Positions 7,624 to 14,076 of a stretch of 14,997 nucleotides of DNA are shown here, piece after piece. Origin of the DNA: JBECKQ01 sp040235375 (GTDB lineage: Bacteria; Planctomycetota; Phycisphaerae; UBA1845); contig JBECKQ010000213.1 in assembly GCA_040235375.1 (NCBI GenBank), positions 1 through 14,997 on the forward strand, written 5' to 3'. The first letter of the stretch is position 1. Each line of letters opens with the position of its first letter. Below the pieces are notes generated by a model, which was given only the letters and a program-made list of their open reading frames with translations, was not told the DNA's origin and ran no database searches. The translations under genes were made by a program, and so were the position numbers.

Positions 7624-8574
7624 TTGAAGGTCATCTACGGACTGGACGATCAACTGCCGCTGGAACGGTCGGTGCTCACCATCGGCAACTTCGATGGCGT
7701 CCACCGCGGCCACCAGCGGATTATCCAGGTGGCCCTGGAACACGCCCGAGCCATCGCTGCGCCGGCCGCCCTGCTCACCTTTGAGCCTCACCCGCTGAAC
7801 GTCGTGCGGCCCGACCACGCGCCCGAACGGCTCACGCTTCCTGATCAGAAGCTCGAATACCTCGAGCACACGGGCATCGATATTACCGTCGTCGCCGCCA
7901 GCACCAAGTCATTCCTCAGCCTGACGCCGGAGCAGTTTATCCGCGACATCATCGTCGGCCGCTTTCGCGCGGCGCACGTGGTCGAGGGTGTGAACTTCGG
8001 CTTCGGCCGGGGCCGAAAGGGCAGCGTCGAGACGTTGCGGCAATTGGCCGGGGAGCTCACGTACAAGGTGGACGTGGTCGAGCCGGTCGAGCAGCAGCTC
8101 GAAAGCGGCGAGCGCGTCCGCGTGTCGAGCTCGATGATCCGCCAGGTGCTCGGCGACGGGCAGGTCGCACTCGCGGCCAGAGCCCTTGGCCGGCCTTACG
8201 CCCTGCGCGGCCAGGTCGTCACCGGCTCATCGCGTGGGCACAAGCTTGGTTTTCCGACGGCGAACCTCACCATCGGCGAGCAGCTCATACCGGCGGAAGG
8301 GGTCTACGCCGGCTGGTCGATCGTTCGGGACAAGTGTTATCTCAGCGCCATCAGTATCGGCCGCACGCCGACGTTCGAAGGTACGGCGCGGCAGGTCGAG
8401 GCGTACCTGCTCGACTTCGAAGGCGATCTCTACGGTTTGACCATCGATCTGCAGTTCTTCCAATGGCTCCGCGGCCAGCGCAAATTCGAGTCCGCAGATG
8501 ACCTCGTCCGCCAGATCGACGAAGATGTTGGCCGCGTGCGCGGCTTGCCGCCATCGCCTACAATGGACCTTTGA
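7624..8574 (+). CDS. ribF: Bifunctional riboflavin kinase / FAD synthetase
   Basis: This 316-residue protein phosphorylates riboflavin to FMN and adenylates FMN to FAD in the cytoplasm. The FAD synthetase domain shows TIGNFDGVHRGHQRII (19-34, with the HxGH-type nucleotidyltransferase motif), FEPHP (53-57) and GVNFGFGRGRKGSVETL (122-138). After SSSMIRQVLGDG comes the flavokinase domain: GRPYALRGQVVTGSSRGHKLGFPTANL begins at 189, followed by GVYAGW (226-231). I chose the TTG at 7624, which gives fMet-KVIYGL, the usual RibF beginning, and the usual length of about 310. The only upstream ATG (7522) adds 34 unconserved residues and lies before the predicted promoter. nrnA starts 7 bp downstream, so the two are probably co-transcribed. 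A cofactor link to the neighbouring flavoprotein is possible but not shown. Confidence 0.93.
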   Translation: MKVIYGLDDQLPLERSVLTIGNFDGVHRGHQRIIQVALEHARAIAAPAALLTFEPHPLNVVRPDHAPERLTLPDQKLEYLEHTGIDITVVAASTKSFLSLTPEQFIRDIIVGRFRAAHVVEGVNFGFGRGRKGSVETLRQLAGELTYKVDVVEPVEQQLESGERVRVSSSMIRQVLGDGQVALAARALGRPYALRGQVVTGSSRGHKLGFPTANLTIGEQLIPAEGVYAGWSIVRDKCYLSAISIGRTPTFEGTARQVEAYLLDFEGDLYGLTIDLQFFQWLRGQRKFESADDLVRQIDEDVGRVRGLPPSPTMDL

Positions 8575-8581
8575 CGCACGA

Positions 8582-9598
8582 ATGGACCCCAGCAGAACAT
8601 TGCAAAGCGGCGCCAGCGACGAGCACCTGCGGCAGGCCGGCGACGTGGTCATCGGCTGGAAGCGGCCCGTGCTTTTCTCGCACACGCGTCCTGACGGCGA
8701 CGCACTCGGCTGCATGCTCGCCCTGCGATCACTGCTCGCGGCAGGCGGCCGGCACGCGACGCCGGTGCTCTATCGACCGTGCCCGCCGCGGTACGCGTTC
8801 ATGGCGGGCATCGAGTCGGTTCACGTCTTGCGCGATGAAGCCGACCCCGTACTGGCCAACGCCGATGGCGTCATCATCGTGGACACCTGCGCGTATTCAC
8901 AGCTCCGGCCGATCGAGCAGTGGCTGCGCCGCACGTCGCTCCCGCGCGTGGCCGTCGATCATCATCAGACGCTTGATGAACTCGCGGACCACTATCTCAT
9001 CGACAACACGGCCGCGTCGTGCACGCTCATTGTGCACCGCTGGGCCCGCGCCTGCGGCTGGCCGCTCACGCCCGAGGCGTGCGAGGCGATCTTCGTCGGC
9101 CTCGCGACCGACACCGGCTGGTTCCGTTTCAACAACACCACGCCCGAGGCATTCCGTGCCGCGGCCGAACTGGTCGAGAAGGGGGCGAGCGTCGACGCGA
9201 TCCACAAGCACGTCTACCTCAGCGAACCGGCCTCCAAGCTCCGGCTCCAAGCGGACGCCCTGCGCGAAATGGAATTGCTGGACGACGACACGGTGGCCGT
9301 CGTCAGCGTGCTTCCCGAAATGTTCGCGTTCGCCGGGGCCTCGGACACCGACACGGAGGACCTGGTGCAGGTGCCCATGACGTTGCAATCCGTGCAGGTC
9401 GGCATTCTGCTGGTCGATCGCGGCGACGGCGTCGTCAAGTGCAGCTTCCGCAGCAAGGGAACGATCAATGCTGCCGACCTGGCCGCCTCGTTCGGAGGCG
9501 GCGGCCACACGCGCGCCGCCGGCGCCCGCATCGCCGGGGGGGTCGCGGAAGTCAAGCAGGCCGTGATCGAAAAGGTCCGGTCCATGAAACGCGGATAG
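8582..9598 (+). CDS. nrnA: DHH-family bifunctional oligoribonuclease (nanoRNase) / pAp phosphatase
   Basis: This 338-residue DHH/DHHA1 protein is of the NrnA type. Such enzymes degrade 2-5 nt RNAs and can dephosphorylate 3'-phosphoadenosine 5'-phosphate, using Mn2+. Metal-binding motifs are all present: HTRPDGDALG (34-43, with Asp38 and Asp40), VDTCA (100-104), VDHHQT (125-130, the DHH motif) and ATDTGWFRF (175-183). The C-terminal DHHA1 substrate motif is FGGGGHTRAAG (304-314). The ATG at 8582 gives the usual family start. The frame stays open upstream inside ribF without conserved sequence. In many bacteria nrnA, truB and ribF lie together downstream of infB-rbfA; here ribF and nrnA adjoin with no truB between. 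The gene is followed after 5 bp by the secreted propeller gene. Confidence 0.9.
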   Translation: MDPSRTLQSGASDEHLRQAGDVVIGWKRPVLFSHTRPDGDALGCMLALRSLLAAGGRHATPVLYRPCPPRYAFMAGIESVHVLRDEADPVLANADGVIIVDTCAYSQLRPIEQWLRRTSLPRVAVDHHQTLDELADHYLIDNTAASCTLIVHRWARACGWPLTPEACEAIFVGLATDTGWFRFNNTTPEAFRAAAELVEKGASVDAIHKHVYLSEPASKLRLQADALREMELLDDDTVAVVSVLPEMFAFAGASDTDTEDLVQVPMTLQSVQVGILLVDRGDGVVKCSFRSKGTINAADLAASFGGGGHTRAAGARIAGGVAEVKQAVIEKVRSMKRG

Positions 9599-9603
9599 CA
9601 GCC

Positions 9604-10470
9604 ATGCGAAAGCTCATCATTGGTTTCATCCTGTTCGCAATGGCCCTGCCGGCCACGGCCGTTGCTGGCGAGACCAAGAAACGCCGGTCGTCGCGTCCCT
9701 GGCGACCGGTCGCCCGTTTCGACAAGAGCGTGATCCACGAACTGTCCGGCATGACCGCCAGCCGGAAGTACCCGCACGTGTTCTGGGCCCACGGCGACTC
9801 CGGCAGAGACGCGAAGATCGTGGCCTTCAACACGAGCGGCAAAGTCCTGGCCGAGGTCTTCATCTCCGGCGCGCCGAACGCCGACTGGGAGGATGTCTGC
9901 ACCGACGACGCCGGCCACATCTACATCGGCGACATCGGCAATAACGTCGGCGCCTTCCCCGCGCGGTACATCTACGTCATCGACGAACCCGACCCCTACA
10001 ATCCCCCCGCCGAGTCCGTCGCGTTCACGCAGCGGTATCGCTACGTGCTCGCCAAGGGCGACCGCTTCGACGCCGAGAGTCTCGTGTGGTGGAAGGGCTC
10101 GCTCTACCTTCTCACGAAGGAGCGCGGGCGAAAGAGCCGGCTCTTCCGCCTCGATGAAACCGGTCCCGAGGAGGTGAAGCTGACGCTGATGGGCACGCTG
10201 TCGGTCTGGTTCCCCACGGCCGCGGACACGTCTTCGGACGGCAAGAAACTGCTCGTTTGCGGCTACACGCGTGCGCAGGTGTTCCAAGTTCCCGACAATG
10301 GTTCACTGGCCGAAGTGGTCAATCGCGGGACCATTCATTATCCCGGGCATGATGCAATCGAGGCCTGCACGTTCGACGGCGACGACGTTCTCCTGGCCGG
10401 CGAGGACGAGACGCTGTTCAAAGCAACAAAGCAGGACCTGGAAGCGGGCACGACGTTCACGTCGCCTTAA
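9604..10470 (+). CDS. Secreted beta-propeller-like protein of unknown function
   Basis: The 288-residue product starts with a clear signal peptide (MRKLIIGFILFAMALPATAVAG, cleavage likely near residue 22 before ETKK) and has no other membrane segment, so it should be exported. The mature part has repeated beta-strand blades. It carries sequence features I associate with a broad class of secreted hypothetical proteins: HELSGMTASRKYPHVFW followed by AHGDSG (residues 45-67), ADWEDVCTDDAGHIYIGDIGNN (93-114) and DAESLVWWKGSLYLLTK (156-172). The conserved acidic residues may bind metal, but no activity is established. There is no lipobox Cys. The ATG at 9604 lies 5 bp after nrnA, so it probably belongs to the ribF-nrnA transcript, although no functional connection is evident. 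Confidence 0.7.
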   Translation: MRKLIIGFILFAMALPATAVAGETKKRRSSRPWRPVARFDKSVIHELSGMTASRKYPHVFWAHGDSGRDAKIVAFNTSGKVLAEVFISGAPNADWEDVCTDDAGHIYIGDIGNNVGAFPARYIYVIDEPDPYNPPAESVAFTQRYRYVLAKGDRFDAESLVWWKGSLYLLTKERGRKSRLFRLDETGPEEVKLTLMGTLSVWFPTAADTSSDGKKLLVCGYTRAQVFQVPDNGSLAEVVNRGTIHYPGHDAIEACTFDGDDVLLAGEDETLFKATKQDLEAGTTFTSP

Positions 10471-10554
10471 CAAAACCTGACAAGCCATTGAGACGATGCA
10501 CGTCTTCAGCTATGCCCAGAGACGCGGCGCTGTGGCTGTTCGGCCCCACGCCTG

Positions 10555-10560
10555 TATGAT
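10555..10560 (+). promoter_or_regulatory. Candidate -10 box of the lpxB promoter
   Basis: TATGAT (5/6 match to TATAAT) lies in the 145-bp gap before lpxB and would start transcription near 10567, about 50 bp before the chosen ATG. No good -35 is seen at 16-18 bp. It overlaps the in-frame ATGs at 10556 and 10559, which argues that these are not the translation start. Confidence 0.35.
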
Positions 10561-10615
10561 GAGTCGAGACGCGGGGCGGCATCAGGACGCGGCGGTGTTT
10601 GCTGAAGGGTCCGCG

Positions 10616-11998
10616 ATGGAAGGGACACGTGACGTGATGGACGAGATGACCCCCACCGAATCTCCTCTTTCGAAGAGGAGGGGTCGTTGCGTCTTCATCA
10701 GTGCGGCCGAACCAAGTGCGGACCTGCACGCGGCGGCGCTGATCCGGGCAGCGCACGAGATCGATCCAACCATCGAGTTCGTGGGGGTGGCCGGCCCCCG
10801 GATGCAAGAGGCGGGATGCGTGGCGGTCTATGACATGACGGCACACGCGGCGATGCTTGCGGGAATGTTCCGGGTCGTACCGCGGGCGATCGCCATGCTG
10901 GGAAGGAGTCGAGCGTGGCTGAGGGGCGAGGGGGGAGGCCGCAGGCCGGAGGGGGGAGATCGGAGGTCAGAGGACAGAGGTCAGAAGTCGGAGGTCGGAG
11001 GGCGAAGGCCGGACCTGGCGGTGGTGGTGGACTCGCCGCTGCTGCATCTGCGGACAGCGAAGTATGCGTATCGGGCGGGGGTGCCGGTGCTGTACTTCAT
11101 CGCGCCACAGGTGTGGGCGTGGGGCGAAAGACGGATCAGCCGGATACGACGGTACGTGCGGCGGATGGCGGTGATCCTGCCGTTCGAAGAGGAGTATTTC
11201 AAGAAGCACGGGATCGACGCGCAGTACGTGGGGAATCCACTGTTCGATACGCTCGTGGCCCGCGAGGTGGATAAGCAGCGGGTGGACGAGATCAGGGGAC
11301 AGGCTGGAGGTCGGAAGACGCGGGGCGGCGGAGAGGATGCGGGCAAGTACGGATCGGCACTGCTCGAGAGCAGTGGCACACGAGGGGCGGGGGTGGCGCT
11401 GCTGCCGGGGTCACGGGCGCACGTCGTGAAAGAAGTCTTTCCGGGGCAGGTGGAAGTCGCGGAGGCCATTGCGAAGAAGTGGCCGGCGACGCACTTCTGC
11501 GTGTCCGCCGCGAACGACCGGGCGGAGGCGGAAATTCGCCTGAGGCTGGAGGGGAGAGGGCTGTCGTGGTCACTTCATCGGGGCGAGAATGGGGAGCTTC
11601 TGACGGCGTGCCGACTCGCGCTCGTGGCGAGCGGGACGGCCACGCTCGAAACGGCGTTCTACCACGCGCCGATGATCGTGATGTACAACGCGCCGCGATG
11701 GAGCTATTACCTCGTCGGCAAGTGGCTGCTGCGGATCAACACGCTCTCGCTGGTGAACATCATCGCCGGGCGGCACATCGTGCCGGAGTTCATGCCGTTC
11801 TATCGCTCGACGCAGCCGATCATCGAGACGGCGCTCGAGCTGTTCGGATCGGATGAACATATTGCCCAGATGCGCGAGAACCTGCGGGCGATGATGGAGC
11901 CGTTGATCAAGACCGGCGCGAGCAGGAATGCGGCGCGAATGGTGGTGGAGATGCTGGAGGAGAGGCAAGACGTAAAGGCAACAGGCAAGAGGGAATAG
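10616..11998 (+). CDS. lpxB: Lipid-A-disaccharide synthase with repeat-derived insertions
   Basis: LpxB condenses UDP-2,3-diacylglucosamine with lipid X to form the lipid A disaccharide at the inner membrane (GT19). Family landmarks are FISAAEPSADLHAAALI (27-43), VGVAGPRMQEAG (56-67), YFIAPQVWAWGERR (160-173), LLPGSR (262-267) and ASGTATLETAFYHAPMIVMY (338-357), then SLVNIIAGRHIVPEFMP (378-394). The product is 460 residues, against about 380-390 for the family. The surplus lies in the N-terminus, residues 103-131 (GEGGGRRPEGGDRRSED onward), residues 228-255, and a tail ending KATGKRE. The first, part of the second and the tail are encoded by 7-bp repeats. Key motifs are intact, so the enzyme is probably active. 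The ATG at 10616 has GAAGGG six bases upstream. Alternatives are 10637 and 10646. Codons end in G rather than C, unlike the upstream genes. Confidence 0.9.
   Translation: MEGTRDVMDEMTPTESPLSKRRGRCVFISAAEPSADLHAAALIRAAHEIDPTIEFVGVAGPRMQEAGCVAVYDMTAHAAMLAGMFRVVPRAIAMLGRSRAWLRGEGGGRRPEGGDRRSEDRGQKSEVGGRRPDLAVVVDSPLLHLRTAKYAYRAGVPVLYFIAPQVWAWGERRISRIRRYVRRMAVILPFEEEYFKKHGIDAQYVGNPLFDTLVAREVDKQRVDEIRGQAGGRKTRGGGEDAGKYGSALLESSGTRGAGVALLPGSRAHVVKEVFPGQVEVAEAIAKKWPATHFCVSAANDRAEAEIRLRLEGRGLSWSLHRGENGELLTACRLALVASGTATLETAFYHAPMIVMYNAPRWSYYLVGKWLLRINTLSLVNIIAGRHIVPEFMPFYRSTQPIIETALELFGSDEHIAQMRENLRAMMEPLIKTGASRNAARMVVEMLEERQDVKATGKRE
10954..11009 (+). repeat. Array of about eight 7-bp units (consensus CRGARGT) inside lpxB
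   Basis: From 10961 the sequence reads as successive 7-mers such as CGGAGGT, CAGAGGA, CAGAGGT and CAGAAGT, with degenerate units at both ends. The period is 7, not 3, so the array is not simple codon repetition: three units give seven residues. It encodes low-complexity, charged residues (about 113-131) just before the conserved Arg-Pro-Asp of LpxB. Confidence 0.8.
11304..11318 (+). repeat. Two further 7-bp units of the CRGARGT type in lpxB
   Basis: TGGAGGT followed by CGGAAGA matches the array found 340 bp upstream. It falls in the second unusually long linker of LpxB (residues 228-255), ahead of LLPGSR. Two units alone could be chance; the family likeness is what supports the call. Confidence 0.4.
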
Positions 11999-12017
11999 GC
12001 AAGAGGCAATAGGAGAG
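11976..12017 (+). repeat. Array of six 7-bp units (consensus AGGCAAN) at the lpxB 3' end
   Basis: Contiguous 7-mers AGGCAAC, AGGCAAG, AGGGAAT, AGGCAAG, AGGCAAT and a degenerate AGGAGAG span the end of lpxB. The last residues of LpxB (KATGKRE) and its TAG stop (11996-11998) are made by the array. The period equals that of the CRGARGT arrays, but the sequence is different. Confidence 0.8.
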
Positions 12018-12045
12018 TGCGGAGCGGTGCCAGACAGAGTGACGG

Positions 12046-12073
12046 ACCTCCGAGCTCTGACTTCCGACTTCCG
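12046..12073 (-). repeat. Four inverted 7-bp units (CRGARGT type) in the leader of the phosphatase gene
   Basis: Read on the minus strand, the units are CGGAAGT, CGGAAGT, CAGAGCT and CGGAGGT, the same family as the array inside lpxB but in opposite orientation. The array ends 14 bp before the ATG of the next gene. In a joint transcript it could pair partly with the lpxB array. Confidence 0.75.
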
Positions 12074-12087
12074 GGTGGCAAGGCGAC

Positions 12088-13728
12088 ATGGATACGGCGT
12101 ATTCACTGGGGGATCTGATCGACGCGGAAAGCCTGGCGCGGATGCGCGCGGTTTTCTCACGTCTGTGCCGGTGCGAAATCGCCCTGTGTGACGGCACCGG
12201 GCAACGGATCGACGACGGGGCGGTGAACGAAGGCAAGAGCGTCGAGGCGACGCGCGACTGTAAGGCTCAGGCAGCCATGAGCGACACGCGCACCGGGGAG
12301 GCGGCGGCTGCCAGCCAGCGGTGCCCGGTTTGCGATGTCGCCAGGTGGCACTCGGTGCCGGTGCGCTGGAACGAGCAGTTGCTCGGGCGGGTCGTGGTTC
12401 TCGAGGAGCGGCCGGACGAGGCCACGCGTGAGTTCGCGGAGCTGATCGCCGACGTGCTGGCCCAGCTCGCGGCGCGGCAGGCGCGGATACGGCGGCGGGT
12501 GCGCGAGCTGACGGCGGTGTACGACCTGAGCGGGCTGTTCGCCCGGTCGGCGGACTTGAGCGAGCTGCTGAACGAGGCCGCGCGGCGGGTCTGCGAAGTG
12601 ATGGACGCCAAGGCGGTCGGCATTCGTCTGCTCGATGAGGCGACCGGCGAGCTGCACATCTGCGGCGTCTACAACCTGTCGCAGGACTACCTGAACAAGG
12701 GGCAGATCAAGTACAACAGCAGCGAGATCGACGCAGCGGCTTTCCGCGGCGAGGTCGTCTACATCGAGGATGCGCGCAAGGATCCGCGGATTCTGTTTCC
12801 CGAGCACGCGAAGAAGGAGGGACTGGTCAGCGGGCTATGCGCCCCGATGAGCTATCGCGGGCAGGTCGTCGGCGTGCTGCGGGTGTACAGCGATCACGTG
12901 AAGCGGTTCAGCGACTTCGACATCGAGCTGTTGCGGGCCGCGGCATCGCAGGCGGCAGGGGCGGTGGTGAATTCGCGCCTGTTCGCCGAGCAGATGGATG
13001 CGGAGCAGCACCGGCGTCATTACGCGCACGCGGCGGAGGTGCAGCGACGGATGATCCCTGCCGAGCCGCCGCGGCATCCGAAACTCGCGTTCGGACACGT
13101 GTACGAGCCGTCGCTCGAACTGGGCGGTGACTTCTTCGATTTCATCGACCTGGCCAAAGGGAACGTGGGGCTGGCGATCGCGGACGTCGTGGGCAAGGGG
13201 ATGCCGGGTGCGCTGATGATGGCATCTGTGCGATCGGCGCTGCGGGCGCACGCGCACAGCATCTTCGACATCAACGAGATCGTGGCGCACGTGAACCGGA
13301 TGATGTGCCGGGACACGCTGGATTCGGAGTTTGCGACGCTTTGCTACGGCGTGTTCTCGCCGGACGGGTCGCGGTTCACCTACTGCAACGCGGGGCACAA
13401 TCCGCCGCTTCTCCTGCGGGGGGAGGCCTTTACGGCGCTGGAGGTTGGCGGACCATTGATCGGCGTCCTGCCCGACGCGACGTTCGAACGACAGGTGATC
13501 GATCTGCACAGCGGCGATCACCTGGTGTTCTACACGGACGGAGTAACGGAGGCGCTGGACTTCGCGGGGGAGGCGTACGGCGTCTCGCGTCTCAAGGAGT
13601 CGATCCTGCGGCACCGGGCACTCGAGGTCGGGCCTATGGTGAACCAGTTGATGTGGGACGTCCGGCGATTCGCGGGTCTGGCGGAGCAGAGCGATGACAT
13701 CACGCTGGTGCTGGCGCGGGTTCGCTAA
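12088..13728 (+). CDS. PocR-like / GAF / SpoIIE-type PP2C serine phosphatase
   Basis: This 546-residue cytoplasmic protein is an RsbU-like signalling phosphatase. Residues 1-120 begin LGDLIDAESLARMRAVFSRL and carry Cys27, 29, 34, 58, 79 and 82 (RCPVCD), resembling a shortened PocR ligand- or redox-sensing domain. Residues about 140-300 form a GAF domain (LTAVYDLSGLFARSADLSEL through GLCAPMSYRGQVVGVLRVYS). A coiled segment joins it to the PP2C/SpoIIE domain at about 315-546. Metal-site residues are present: GGDFFDF (Asp348), IADVVGKGMPGALMM (Asp366), YTDGVTEA (Asp484) and QSDDITLV (Asp536, Asp537). Relatives dephosphorylate an anti-sigma-factor antagonist, but no antagonist or anti-sigma gene is present here. 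The ATG at 12088 has AAGG five bases upstream, and the leader contains inverted 7-bp repeats. Confidence 0.85.
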   Translation: MDTAYSLGDLIDAESLARMRAVFSRLCRCEIALCDGTGQRIDDGAVNEGKSVEATRDCKAQAAMSDTRTGEAAAASQRCPVCDVARWHSVPVRWNEQLLGRVVVLEERPDEATREFAELIADVLAQLAARQARIRRRVRELTAVYDLSGLFARSADLSELLNEAARRVCEVMDAKAVGIRLLDEATGELHICGVYNLSQDYLNKGQIKYNSSEIDAAAFRGEVVYIEDARKDPRILFPEHAKKEGLVSGLCAPMSYRGQVVGVLRVYSDHVKRFSDFDIELLRAAASQAAGAVVNSRLFAEQMDAEQHRRHYAHAAEVQRRMIPAEPPRHPKLAFGHVYEPSLELGGDFFDFIDLAKGNVGLAIADVVGKGMPGALMMASVRSALRAHAHSIFDINEIVAHVNRMMCRDTLDSEFATLCYGVFSPDGSRFTYCNAGHNPPLLLRGEAFTALEVGGPLIGVLPDATFERQVIDLHSGDHLVFYTDGVTEALDFAGEAYGVSRLKESILRHRALEVGPMVNQLMWDVRRFAGLAEQSDDITLVLARVR

Positions 13729-14076
13729 TCGGGCCATGTCAGAACTCCGGCGCGTTATCGGACGTGCGGGGTAATCACCCCAAACTTCAAGGCAGGGTGT
13801 GGCTGACGCGTCTCCGGGGGGTTCTCGGACGGGGCGCGTTCGTAACGACTGAAATCACGTCAACCCAAAGTCACCAGGTGCCGAGATTATTGTTGCGGGT
13901 GACCGAAATGGTTCCGTCGGGGCGAACGGTTGCCTGCCAACACATTGACGTTCGTGCTGAGAAATTCAAGTGCAGTTGACGAGTGTGGCGTGCCATAGCC
14001 TGGTGAGTCCACCTGGGAACGCCGTTCGGCGACCGCCGCCCGCCCGCTGGAACTTTTGAACAGAAGGTGCAGTGCA
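13729..14076. other. 348-bp intergenic region upstream of the REC-XRE regulator
   Basis: No convincing gene is seen. Short open frames on both strands have poor codon use. A perfect small hairpin GGGGT-AATC-ACCCC (13768-13781) lies 40 bp after the phosphatase stop but lacks a following T-run, so it is only a possible transcription end. Two TTGACG words (near 13945 and 13977) could be -35 elements for the downstream regulator, but neither has a good -10 at 17 bp. The local base composition is less GC-rich than in the flanking genes. Confidence 0.4.

Noticed and set aside
8559..8564. TACAAT -10 box before nrnA
   Set aside because: It lies inside the ribF coding end, has no -35 at suitable spacing and is only 17 bp before the ATG. 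Co-transcription with ribF is simpler.
10954..12073. CRISPR array
   Set aside because: Units are 7 bp and contiguous with no spacers, and no cas genes are near.
13768..13781. GGGGT-AATC-ACCCC hairpin as an intrinsic terminator
   Set aside because: The stem is only 5 bp and there is no T-run on either side, so it is not called as a terminator.
13764..13979. 71-residue plus-strand reading frame
   Set aside because: Weak codon use, no ribosome binding site and no recognisable sequence. It lies in a compositionally different gap.
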